Part shown: positions 13,992 through 26,329 of the stretch, in pieces | Numbering within the stretch: position 1 is the stretch's first letter | How the letters are laid out: the number at the start of each line of letters is the position of its first letter | Assembly: GCA_012295275.1 (NCBI GenBank) | Contig: CM022668.1 | Coordinates: 1,263,637-1,327,636 of the forward strand | DNA length: 64,000 bases | Direction: 5' to 3' | Origin: Chrysomallon squamiferum | Taxonomy: Eukaryota; Mollusca; Gastropoda; Neomphalida; Peltospiridae | Made by a program: the position numbers and the translations under genes | The notes under the pieces: model-generated | The model's database searches: none | What the model was told of the DNA's origin: nothing | The model's input: only the letters and a program-made list of their open reading frames with translations

Positions 13992-16900
13992 ACCGTGTGT
14001 TTACAAGAGTTTTTACATTTCTGTTACAGCATTGTTACTTATATCATTCAGATGATATATCATAGAAGGTGGACATATCATTATGACTGGTGTGTTTGTT
14101 ACATGGATATAAAATGAAATGTGGATTATGACCAATCTTATCAGTTGGACAGAACACGACAGTGGTGTGAGCATCTGTGTATCTTGTCATTTGAGTGGGA
14201 CATAGCAGTTTGATGTGTCATGTGAGGTGGCTATATTTTTTTAATCAAATGAATGAATGGACAGGTCATTCAGGTGATGTTTGATTCTAATGAAAGACAA
14301 TATAACATATTACTTACATTTACTGTTGAATGTATTCATGTTTTTATTTGAAATGTGGTTCAGACATGAGTAAGAAGTAAACATATCAGTTACTGATGCT
14401 AACAATGCAATGAGGTGGAGGTTCAGCTATTTACTACAATTTTTACAAGACTGAAGTCGTTTCAGTGTGTGTTTTTATTGTTAGATCAAATCTTGCAGAG
14501 TTTTATTATTTGAACTGGCTGGGAATCATTCCATGCAGTGATCTAAAATGTAGTCGTAATTTATTTTTATTATATATTTTCTGCATAAAATGTGCTGTTC
14601 TGATTTGCATTGAATATTTTTAAAACTTTGTTGAACATATTATATTTGTTGGAATGTTTATATGAAGTTTTAACAGAAAGCTTGGTCTACATTGTCCATA
14701 TTTTAATACACATCTGTTATTTTAATTATAAATTAACCTTTATAATTTTTTATATTTCTTTAAAAAATCAAGAGAATGTTTGAAGCATCATATGAAATCC
14801 ATTACATTTTTGTTAACATTTGATTCATGTCTCATACATTTAGTTTTGAGCATCAAAAATCCATTTGTTTTATTTATACCAAAAATATAAGCTGTATGAT
14901 GTCAAATTTTTAATGCCTGATTTTTAAAGTTTTAGTTATTTATGCCAAAAATAGAGTTGAGCTTAATACAGTTGGTTTGAAATAATGTAATAGTCCTATT
15001 ACAGGGTAGTACATATACTTTTATTTTGTTTGTAAATTATAATTTACAGTTATAGCATCAGTAATTGCAGCAATTATTTATTTATTAAATGGTATATTAG
15101 CTTTGCAAGAGTATTTAAGAAATAGGGAATTATATGAAGAATTTAACTGTTAAATTTTGACATGGTGTATATGTGATGCTAATGTATCTTAACAACATTT
15201 TACACAGAACATACACCAAGTCTTTCTTCTCAGTTTGTCACTGACAGCACAACAGATCAACATCCTTACTTTGATAAACACATATTTTATTCTTTTAAAT
15301 CTAAAACTATGCATAAAATTTTTGTTTATTAAACTGACTGGAAGTGACATTTTATTGGTATTGTTAATATATATATATATTATTCTATGATTTCAGTGTT
15401 TTAGTTTGTTAATTTATAAGTATTACTTTGGTAATATTTTTAACATGTTTGTATTTTGGATTTGCAATTTTGTATGTTTGTTATGTTCACAGAAATCCTA
15501 CTTTCAGTGTGTTATCTAATTTGTGTTACTGATCTTGACTGTTATAAGTAATTACTGTAAATGCTCTTAATAATTAAAAAGTAACAAGAAATGATTTTTT
15601 TAAAAAGCACAGTTAGGCATAGTCATTGACCTAAGAAAAAAGAAAAAAAAAGAAAATAAATAAATATGTGAATGAAAAAACAAAAATAAAAATGAGTCGC
15701 TCAGAACTGCCGATTACTTCAGAATCTTTGTTCAAAGTTTTTTTAAATCTTAAAAGTCAAGCCAATTCTGCTGTTCTCACAAACCAACATGAAGTATTTC
15801 ATATATTATCAGAATTATACATGTTGATACTGAGTTTGGAAAATATTTTAATTAAATGTTTTTTAAATTTTGTTATTATAATATTACATTAATTATTCTT
15901 TCTTGTTAACAACCATTTACATTTTCCCAGTGAAAGAAACAAATATTTGTTGATGTTTCTTTGCATGATGCTGTATCAGCATACTTCTTGCTTCCACTGG
16001 CTTTATTTATTTATTTTTATTTATTTATTTTTATTTTTATCTCCATATTGAAAATACATACTAGATTTCGTATAATACATTGACAGTTTGCTAATGTTTC
16101 AGTTTTTTTATTGCCTTTTGCACTGTACATCAGGAGTCTATCAGACAAATACTTCAATACCTTGTATAATGTACACCACTGGAAAAATTGGAATTAAAAT
16201 AAAACCTTCACATAACATTTTAAAACACATTGTTGCATAAAAGTTAGTCAAATCAAATCAAACATTTTTTGAAGCTAGTCAGATTTCTGATTACAAATCT
16301 GTTATTTCTTTTTAATGATAATGATGAGTATTTTTATGCATGTATAAGAAAGTAAACTAGTGATAAATTACAATCAAGTCATTCACACTGTCCCTTTGTC
16401 AGAGGTAGCTTGTTTATTCAGCTTTCTCAGTGCTAGCTTTGTCTCAAACAAGTTTTCTGTATATATTTTAATATATAAATATTTTTATTGTGGTTAAGGA
16501 GTATTTTTATTTTATTTTGCACACATACATACTTGCACATGCATGCAGAGTTTTATGTTTCCTTATTATTGTTATTTTTTGCTTTTTTGATGTTGTAACC
16601 TACTTAAAAGCTATATTAACATGTAAAATATTTTGTTGTTTTGTTTTGTTTTGGATTATTATACTCACATACAAACACAGCTGTTTCCTTAATTATTTTA
16701 AATTATTTTCAGTTTGGTACCCTTTTACACAGACTATGTTCTAAATATGTGTTGAATATATATTAAAAAAAAAAAATTGTGTTTAATTGATATTTTTATA
16801 GAATCATTGATTCAGTGAAGTAAAAAGGTGAATACAATCAAGTTAAAATCTGGCTTAATTATTTTGAATGTTAAAAATTAGTTTTTGCTTTTCTGTCTCA

Positions 16901-18403
16901 GTATTAAAATCATTCTGGTCATTCATAAAGATTTTTATGAAATATTTTTATAAATGAATTTTATATTAATATTTTATATGTAATCCATCCGCATTAGAAA
17001 AATTTGCTTTAAAATATTTGATTTATTTTATTTCATACTTGTGTATCAATTCTGGTTTTTGTTTCGGACTTTCTTTTAAACTGCTTCATAGTGCCTATGA
17101 ATTCATTAGAACTACATGAAGTATCTAGGATCATTTTATATGTTTTTAATAATGACTGAGAGAACAATGTTTCCTTGAAACTGGTTTTTACATTTGCATT
17201 ATGTTTTTGTGAATTATTCTCTTTTGTTCACTTAAATAAAGATTAAAAAAACAACTAAGTAAATAGAATAATTAGTTGTAAGCATTTCCTCTTTCAGCTT
17301 TTTGAGTACTGTGAAAAGATCATTCCATTCATTACCTCAGTTAATTACCAGATATCTTTATTTAAATATTGTTCAGAGTACATTTCACGTGCATTTTCAA
17401 ACAGTAACATTTCTTTTATGATCTTCAGATTTTAAAAACATTTGAAATAATGTCTTGAAAATACTGCCAAATAGTGGTACTTGAAATCATGATTATAGCT
17501 AAAGATAAATTACATATAAAATGAAAGATGCAAAGGTAACATAAAAAAAAATTAAAGTCAACTTTACCTTTTTTTAAATATTAATGTCTCATTTTTCTTA
17601 TTTTTTAATTGTTATCTTTTATGTTAATCTTATTTTATATTTCAAAATTTATATAATATATATATATATATAGAATATTTTTAGAAATTTGCAATTTTAA
17701 AGCATAATCTAAATTATGAGTTTGTTTTAAATGAGATATTTGTGCTTCCCAGGCTTCAGGCTTCACTGTGAGTGAGTGAAAGATAACTTACTGTACATAT
17801 GTGTGCTTTCAACATTTCAAAACTAGTCCCTGCATTTCAGGTTTTCAAAAAGAAAAAACAATAATTAAAAAAAAACAAAAAACAGTAATTTTTATAATGT
17901 CATTAGTTTTGATATCTTTAATGTTATTAAAAAATTAAATTAAAAAGGGGACTGTATTAGATACAGTTAACATGAAGTATATAATTTGATATTACAGTAT
18001 GTAATTTTGAAGAGATTTTCCAACTGGAATAGACCTACAACGAAAAGTAATTTTTTAATATAACTTTTTCTGCATCTTGACTTTGTAAATGGCAAGTTAT
18101 ATTTACTATGTATGAGAAAACAGTGTATTTGGAATCCGGGTTTGTCTGTTGACTATTTTTGGTGAATAAATAGTGCTTTATAACATAATTTTGTTACTTT
18201 TCTTTTTCTATACATCCTTTTACTACAAGATTAATGAAAATAAAATGAGAATTTCCAAGTATGCACTAAAACAAGAGCCAGTTTTTGAGTTAGTATTGCT
18301 AAAATGTAAGACACAGTTATATTTACTTTGTATGAGTAAGCAAAAACTGTATTTCTGTGTAAAACTTCATTTCCCCAAATTTATATTTAACAGAGGTATT
18401 ACT

Positions 18404-18491
18404 ATTATCAGTGGATTTAATGTTTACAAACTAACGACAAAATTTATATTATCAGTGGATTTAATGTTTACAAACTAACGACAAAATTTAA
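18404..18491. repeat. Two-copy tandem duplication, about 44 bp
   Basis: The segment ATCAGTGGATTTAATG...ACGACAAAATTTA occurs twice in direct succession with essentially no divergence, so the duplication is recent. No coding function is seen. Confidence 0.8.
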
Positions 18492-18810
18492 ACCAGCTGA
18501 ATGCACAAGTACATCTCTTAATAAAATATTATTACTATTTAAGATCTTGACATTATTTGAAAGAATGTATTACAAAATAGTATAATAAATAAATAAATAA
18601 TATTATAAATAAATAAAGATTAATAAACTTATAGTTTGAAATGTTACCTTTTCAGAAATAATAATAATAATAATAATAATAAACATGCAAGTACTTATAA
18701 CAAACAGTACTAATGATTGACTAAACTGCACTGGTTTCAGTATCCAATAACCGGTATGAATCCGGACTAAACCTGTAACTAATATGTTTGTATTCTTCTT
18801 TCTTCTACTG

Positions 18811-18813
<3 letters not shown>

Positions 18814-18879
<66 letters not shown>

Positions 18880-18883
18880 TTTT
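18814..18883. repeat. (TTA)n then (TTTA)n microsatellite
   Basis: A pure trinucleotide run passes directly into a short tetranucleotide run. Confidence 0.95.
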
Positions 18884-20649
18884 TCAACATTTATTACATA
18901 AAATGAAAACGAAAATTAAATCGCAACGTCGTGGAATCGATTAGCAGCAATATAACAGTCTCAGAAAAAGACCCGTCTGAACAACATAGACGACCTCGTT
19001 TTAAAAATCTTTGATCTGATACATGGCGTTATGCAAAGAGAAGGGTCAATTCCGAGACTGTAAAGTTACAACCACTCCAATTAATGTATTAGATTTTTGT
19101 AAGATAAAACTAATGTAAACACACGTTCATGACGTCGAGACCGTAAGCGTTCGAGTTGTTACAGTGGTTTTTTCTCCTGTGTTTTGGCGCACCTGAACGC
19201 AGACTTTGGCAAGCTGTACATTATTACAACGCCAGGAATCTGACATGAAAATACCGCGCGACACAGCGCGTTCATGTCGCGAGGCTGATCAAAACGAAGA
19301 CTCCTTTGAGACTTGTCGAATTCTCGCGTGCATAAACGAAGGTAAATTGACAAACACGAGATCTGTATGAAGGTTTAACGCCGAAGAGTAAAGAGGCTTT
19401 AAAAGTATTTGCGTAGAATTTAAAATATACCTTGTGGTTAATTCCCGTGTACCGGAGTTATTCGTCTTAGAAGCTTTCCATGGACTTCGGTTGGACTCTG
19501 ATTAAAGAAGAAAGGAACACGAAGCTGGGTGAAAGGGGTATATTTTAAGAGGGAGAAAAGGAGTTTAATTAACAGAACACTTTATTCTGTCAGCATTGAA
19601 CCTAATGTAAATGTAAGGGTATTTTATACCTGTGTCCAGACATTGTACTTTAAATGAAAACCTATAGACGAAAATCAAGTATATATATATTATAAATGCT
19701 TGTTGGACATCATAAATTTGGACATTGGAAAAAGTTACAGGTTATTGAGGAAGAATAAAAAGTGTTTAATAATGAAAAAAATATCAAGAGGATAAAATAC
19801 AGCTAAAAAAAAAAAAAAAAAAATAATAATAAAAAAAAATAAATAAAAACAAAATAAAAATAAAAGGCATAGAAATTCAAGTTAATCAAAATGGCCTATT
19901 CAGTTCTTTAACATGATTGTGAAGAAAATAAAAAAGAAAGAAAAAAATGCTTTCCTTCAAAACAAAACATTGACATACCACTGTTATCATTAAAATAAAT
20001 AATAAATAATAATTACATTTATGTTCACTATCTGCAGTAGATGTTTGTATAATTATGTATAATACAGACACGACAGAAGTTCCTGTCTGTAAGCCATGTT
20101 ATGTGCTGACTACACAACATTGTGTTATTAATGGTTTACGCAGCTGACGTACTTTCACTACAACACAAGTATTTAAAAGACGATTGTCGAGTTTTAAGAC
20201 ATGAGGAACATGTGTTTCATCTAATATAGTTGTGATAACTCGGTATCATACAAACTACTGCAAGTTATTCTGCTTCAGAAGCCAGTAAATAAATTTATTT
20301 ACTTATGGTTGGAGGAAAGTGTTAAATAAAAATTAAATTTGTTTCAGTTAGTTTTTAATAATAATTATCATTATGGATCTTTTGTCGCATTATTTTATGA
20401 CATTTGCAACCGTAGAGTGTAAAACAAATAAAATTGTATCACTGTTATAACATTTCTATTTCAACTCCTGTCTAACTCCTTTATAATATTAAAAATAAAA
20501 ATAAATAAATGTAATAAAATTGTGTAGTTCATATCATGTTATATCATTTCATATATGTTTGTATAATCAAATTTCATAAACAATTTTCATAATCAAATCA
20601 AGATTTGCTTTTGCTTTTTGTATTTTTTCTTTACTGTTTTAAACTATTG

Positions 20650-20652
<3 letters not shown>

Positions 20653-20726
<74 letters not shown>

Positions 20727-20728
20727 AT
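20653..20728. repeat. (TC)n microsatellite
   Basis: A dinucleotide run of about 70 bp, interrupted once near its 3' end. Confidence 0.95.
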
Positions 20729-20999
20729 TAATTTTGTGAATTTCCTTTCTCTGTATCATAGTAAGTTTACAACATTATGACTATTTAAGAATTCACGTTA
20801 GACATCTATTAACAAGTTACCGATCAACGTTTCACACAAAAGAATATAAACTCCAACAATTGTAAATGTGCAGTTCCTATATCTATAGTCAATATAGAAA
20901 TAAAATATTTATAACAAGAAAATACAACAAAGTCAAGGCACATAAAACTTTAACTTTTGTTTTAAGATGAAATAATCTCACTAAATTCAAGTTCTCGTT

Positions 21000-21729
21000 T
21001 AGACACACTAAAAACCGCGATTACCACTCAGGATTGCTTGAGGAAATACAAGGCTGTTTCACGCGTGCTAGGCTTCCCTTGTTCCGTATTTTCTGCCTTG
21101 CCCACCCGAGCGGCCACATCAAAGACAGCTATACAACAACCAAGTGAATAGCTTCGTTTGACGTTAACCGTCTGGAGACGTTTTGCCTGGGCGGGACCTC
21201 TGACGTTACCAGTGCACCAGAGAAATGAGTTAAATAACTTTAATCTTAGGTTAAAACGCTGATTTTTCAGATAGCTTAACGATGGGATAATTTAGAAGCT
21301 CATTTCAAGTTTGTAGCGTTAAAACCACTTGGTGATCCGATTATCCAAGGGTCTATAAGACTTTTCAAATGAAAGCTATATTTACTCTGGATCTGTCAAT
21401 CATCTCTGGCCTGTCGCGCTCCCTTTGTTCTGACAGAGTTTATCCTGATTCTATCAGGTGTGCCCTTCATCTTTATACCTATACCTTACCTTGATAGATT
21501 TAACCATGTTTGTTTGATGTAAGCGTTTCGTCCAAGCCCCAAGCGGATAGCAGAATTTCCTTGTTTTGTTTTTTCGTTTAGATGATCGTTTTTCGCTTTT
21601 TGTACTTTCCACTGTAACATTATGGTAGATGAAATCAACAATAATAAACGGACTGTTTTAAAGTCAGTTAATATGATTTTTTCTTCAAGGAAAAGTAATT
21701 AAAACTGGCAGGTGACTGGACAACTTGAG
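21000..21729 (+). promoter_or_regulatory. Possible promoter and first non-coding exon of the TSPEAR-like gene
   Basis: The first coding exon of the TSPEAR-like gene starts just after a good acceptor (26327), so an upstream non-coding exon is expected. This stretch is less AT-rich than its surroundings and ends in a strong donor, CTTGAG|GTATGT, at 21729/21730. The link to that gene is inference only; no transcription start can be read. Confidence 0.25.
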
Positions 21730-21914
21730 GTATGTTGTATTTTTTAATTTATTATTATTTAAAAAATAGTTTTTAATTTTTATTCAAAGCGTTGTTTATT
21801 TGTTATGGATCAACAAAATTAACTTTTATATCAAAAATATTATATTTAGTTACATAACTCTCTGTGAGACAGATTATGATATTTTAAAACGTTTTGTTAT
21901 TATTTGCTTAGCCT

Positions 21915-21915
<1 letters not shown>

Positions 21916-22006
<91 letters not shown>
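21916..22006. repeat. (AAC)n-(AAT)n compound microsatellite
   Basis: A run of AAC passes into a long run of AAT. The poly-Asn open frame across it is an artefact of the repeat. Confidence 0.95.
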
Positions 22007-22007
<1 letters not shown>

Positions 22008-22099
22008 TTATGATTAATAGTATTAATATGAAATAACGTTATTCATAAGTCCGTGTTATTTCAGGGAATTTTTAACAGGTTTGAGGAAAGTTTGTTATG

Positions 22100-22450
22100 A
22101 TTTAATATTATCCGATGAAAGTTATACCTAATTTAATACTATCTGATGAAAGTTATACCTAATTTAATACTATCTGATGAAAGTTATACATAATTTAATA
22201 CTATCTGAGGAAAGTTATACCTAATTTTATACTATATGAGGAAAGTTATACCTAATTTAATACTATCAGAAGAAAGTTATACATAATTTAATACTATCTG
22301 ATGAAAGTTATACATAATTTAATACTATCTGATGAAAGTTATACATAATTTAATACTATATGAGGAAAGTTATACATAATTTAATACTATCAGAAGAAAG
22401 TTATACCTAATTTAATACTGTTTGACGAAAGTTATACAAAATTTAATATT
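22100..22450. repeat. 31-bp minisatellite, about 11 copies
   Basis: Tandem units of the type CTATCTGATGAAAGTTATAC plus MTAATTTAATA. Copies differ mainly at ACCTA/ACATA and at TGATGA/TGAGGA/AGAAGA. No gene is seen here. Confidence 0.9.
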
Positions 22451-22671
22451 ATCACATGAAGGGATATAGGTTTTATTAATGCGCAGCTTAGATTTTTCTT
22501 TAACGGGAAACTGTGACAGAAAATTAACAACGTGCTAACGTTACAGAGAATTAATTGTGCATGACAGAAAAAAACAACTGATAAACTTTGCTAATTATAG
22601 GTTTAATTATAACAATTTTTCTCTCAGTTTTCTGAATACTTCTGAATATTTGTGTGCCCAAGTTTGAATAA

Positions 22672-22697
22672 TGAAAATAATAATAATAATAATAATA

Positions 22698-22731
<34 letters not shown>

Positions 22732-22733
22732 TT
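22672..22733. repeat. (AAT)n microsatellite
   Basis: Trinucleotide run with one interruption. A two-copy duplication of about 50 bp containing TTATTTATTAAACAAAA lies 120 bp downstream (about 22850-22940). Confidence 0.9.
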
Positions 22734-23878
22734 CATTATATAAATATATTATAATGAGAATATTATTATTATTATTATTATTACTAAATTTATAATTATA
22801 AAAATTCTTTCTTCTTTATAATAAAATAATTAGTCAAATACTAACAAAATTTTATGTTATTTATTAAACAAAAATATTAAATTAGCAAAACACGTTTAAT
22901 GTTATTTATTAAACAAAATATTAAATTAGTAATAAAAACATTTTGTTTTATATATATCTTGTTGTCAAAGTGAGATTAGCTCGGTTTAAAACGTCGCTGT
23001 AGAAACTGTTACAATCACTCAACTTTGTTAATGCATTTCCCGTGTAACCTAGCTCCCAGTGAAAAGTAATTACAAACCAGATCTAACACAACTGAACTGT
23101 TTGTTTAGGATTAAACAGTAGAAAATAACGCGTTGAACACATTGAAATTAATCTAAAAAATAACATCTACACTTAGACTATGTCAATCTTCTTTTAATCT
23201 TTTTAATTTTATTTATATACACGTACTTCATCTGTTTTATTAATTTATTCTGTTTTTCCATTTATTAATTTCTTTAAGATTTGTTTTCAACAAATTAGAC
23301 AAGTATACAAGGTATTTATTTGTGCAATATATTGTTTAAAATTAAAAATAGTTTCAAAAATATAAATTATTATTATCTTTTAAAATTACATATAATTTTT
23401 TGTTTTAAATTTAAATATTCCTTTCTTCAATTTATTTCTTCTTTTTCTTTTAACATTAATCTAAGATAGGTGCAAAAATAAAATAAAAATAAAATAATAA
23501 TAATAATAAAAAATATATATATAATACTGTTATTTCGATGGTGTTGATTACAAGGTTATATTTAACTATTAACACAGTTAACTTTATGAACAAGTTTTCC
23601 TCGCTGCGTGATCAAAGAAGGAAATTCGAATTACATCATAACTTGACTTCAAGTCGCCTTCAATTCAGATTCACTTAGTTGGATTTGTTTTCAGAAAACG
23701 AAAACACGTAGTGTTATAAAAAGTGTATACATTCAAAGTTATTTCTTTTTCTTTTTTAAAACCTGAATTAATAATAATAATGACAATAATATAATATTGA
23801 TATGATTATGATTAAAATAATATAGTAGAATATGGTAATTATAATGTAATACAATATAATGTTTAGTACAGTACAATA

Positions 23879-24080
23879 CTATATAATGTAACGTAATATA
23901 ATTCGATTTGATATATGATATGATATGATAATAATATAATATAATATAATTAATTTAATTTGATATGATAAATAAGACAATAAAATAAAATAATATAATA
24001 CGATATAATAATTTATATAATATAATATACTATAATATAATATAATATAATTTAATATAATATAATATAATATTAATCGA
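23879..24080. repeat. Degenerate (TATAA)n-rich sequence
   Basis: Imperfect pentanucleotide-like repeats built from ATATA and ATAAT. The open frame across it is repeat-derived. Confidence 0.7.
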
Positions 24081-24499
24081 ATGCTGTCTGTCTGTTTTTG
24101 TAACATTTATTGTGCTGTTATTTCTAGATATACTGAGTTAATTATTAATGTACTGAGTGAGTATAACTGCACTGAGTGAGTTATTGGTATAATGAGTTAT
24201 TGGTGTAATGAGCTAGTAATTGAAGTATTAGGTTACGTATTACGTAATGAGTTAGTTATTAATGTACAGAGCTAGCTATTTATGCACTGTGTAAATACAT
24301 GTGTGTGTGTGTGTGTGTGTGTGTGCTGAGTTAGATATTGATGTAGTGAATTAATTATTAATTTATCAAGCTAATATATACCAAGTCATATAGTTAGTTA
24401 GATGTATAATTATTTATTTTTATAATTAGCTCTGTATATATATATATATATAGATTATATAACTATTGATGTACTTGAGTTAGGTATTCAGAGTTAGTA

Positions 24500-25560
24500 T
24501 TCTCGGTTCTGAGTTAACTACTGATATACTGAGTTATTATTGTTTATAATTAACTACTGATATACTGAATTATTATTGTTTATAATTAACTACTGATATA
24601 CTGAGTTAGCTATTGTTTATAATTAACCACTGATATACTGAGTTACTATTTTTTATAATTAACTACTGATATACTGAGTTACTATTTTTTATAATTAACT
24701 ACTGATATACTGAGTTAGCTATTGTTTATAATTAACTACTGATATACTGAGTTACTATTTTTTATAATTAACTACTGATATACTGAGTTATTATTGTTTA
24801 TAATTAACTACTGATATACTGAGTTACTATTGTTTATAATTAACTACTGATATACTGAGTTATTATTGTTTATAATTAACTACTGATATACTGAGTTATT
24901 ATTGTTTATAATTAACTACTGATATACTGAGTTATTATTGTTTATAATTAACTACTGATATATTGAGTTACTATTTTTTATAATTAACTACTGATATACT
25001 GAGTTATTATTGTTTATAATTAACCACTGATATACTGAGTTAGCTATTGTTTATAATTAACCACTGATATACTGAGTTACTATTTTTTATAATTAACTAC
25101 TGATATACTGAGTTACTATTTTTTATAATTAACTACTGATATACTGAGTTAGCTATTGTTTATAATTAACTACTGATATACTGAGTTACTATTTTTTATA
25201 ATTAACTACTGATATACTGAGTTATTATTGTTTATAATTAACTACTGATATACTGAGTTATTATTGTTTATAATTAACTACTGATATACTGAGTTATTAT
25301 TGTTTATAATTAACTACTGATATACTGAGTTACTATTGTTTATAATTAACTACTGATATACTGAGTTATTATTGTTTATAATTAACTACTGATATTCTGA
25401 GTTACTATTGTTTATAATTAACTACTGATATACTGAGTTATTATTGTTTATAATTAACTACTGATATACTGAGTTAGCTATTGTTTATAATTAACTACTG
25501 ATATAATGAGTTAACAATTGGTTTAATTTTAACTACTCATATACTGAGTTACTATTGGTT
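24500..25560. repeat. 36-37-bp minisatellite, about 28 copies, with higher-order duplication
   Basis: The unit contains TACTGATATACTGAGTTA, then a variable core (TTATTG, CTATTG, CTATTTTT or GCTATTG), then TTTATAATTAAC. The order of core variants from about 24605 recurs from about 25041, so a block of roughly 435 bp was itself duplicated. Confidence 0.92.
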
Positions 25561-26163
25561 TATTAAATAAATTTCATTGATTTTTTTTATCGATTACCGA
25601 TTATTAGCTGATACTGTGAGTCAGCAGTTTTTGAAATGATTAGATTTAGATAAATAATACTTGTAAAGGAAAGGTATGAACTGCATGACAAGTTAGTTGC
25701 TATGAAATGTACACAGAAACTTTGACAGATCACAGGCTAGACACGACAGAAACGTTGATGTTTTGTCAGTTTGCTAAATAATGAACAGTAAAAGTCAGTG
25801 AGGCGAAGGACACCACTGAAACATGTAGAAGCAGACAAGTAAACCTACAATTTGTGTTGTGACAGTCGCTGTAATTGAAGAGATAGCCCGATATCTTAAC
25901 CAGCAATCTAACAAATCCCCTATTTAATGCTCCTTTATTTAAATCCTGTCTTGTTATTTGGTTCGTTCTGTTTTGTTAGGATTTCTTTGAAATCTAAAAT
26001 GTCACTGGAATTTGGATTATTCATTTTGCACTACATAGAAATTATTCAGACGAAAATTAGAGGGAAATAATACTGAATTTTGAAATTAAGATCAAAAGTT
26101 TTGGATCTCTATAGAAAAGTTTATGTGTATGTATAGTGTGAGTGTGTGTGATTGTTTGTCTGT

Positions 26164-26165
<2 letters not shown>

Positions 26166-26209
<44 letters not shown>
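26166..26209. repeat. (CA)n microsatellite
   Basis: Pure dinucleotide run about 120 bp upstream of the first coding exon of the TSPEAR-like gene. Confidence 0.95.
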
Positions 26210-26212
<3 letters not shown>

Positions 26213-26329
26213 AATATCTTGTGTGAGAGAGATAAAGAAAATAAATAAACATTATTGTTTAGAACCATGAGTCTTATATTTGAATAATCATAAACTATAT
26301 GTTTTTATGTGATTTTGTTTTTCGCAGGT

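Larger units (their letters stand above)
13992..18900. other. 3' UTR and downstream AT-rich region, no gene seen
   Basis: After the TAG at 13989-13991 there is AT-rich sequence with many AATAAA-like hexamers (for example near 17237), so the 3' UTR end cannot be fixed. Open frames at 15668, 16490 and 18173 are short, AT-rich and without recognisable domains. A tandem duplication of about 44 bp ends near 18490. Confidence 0.5.

Noticed and set aside
21500-25560. Tandem repeats considered as a CRISPR array
   Set aside because: Units are directly adjacent without unique spacers, and the genome is eukaryotic.
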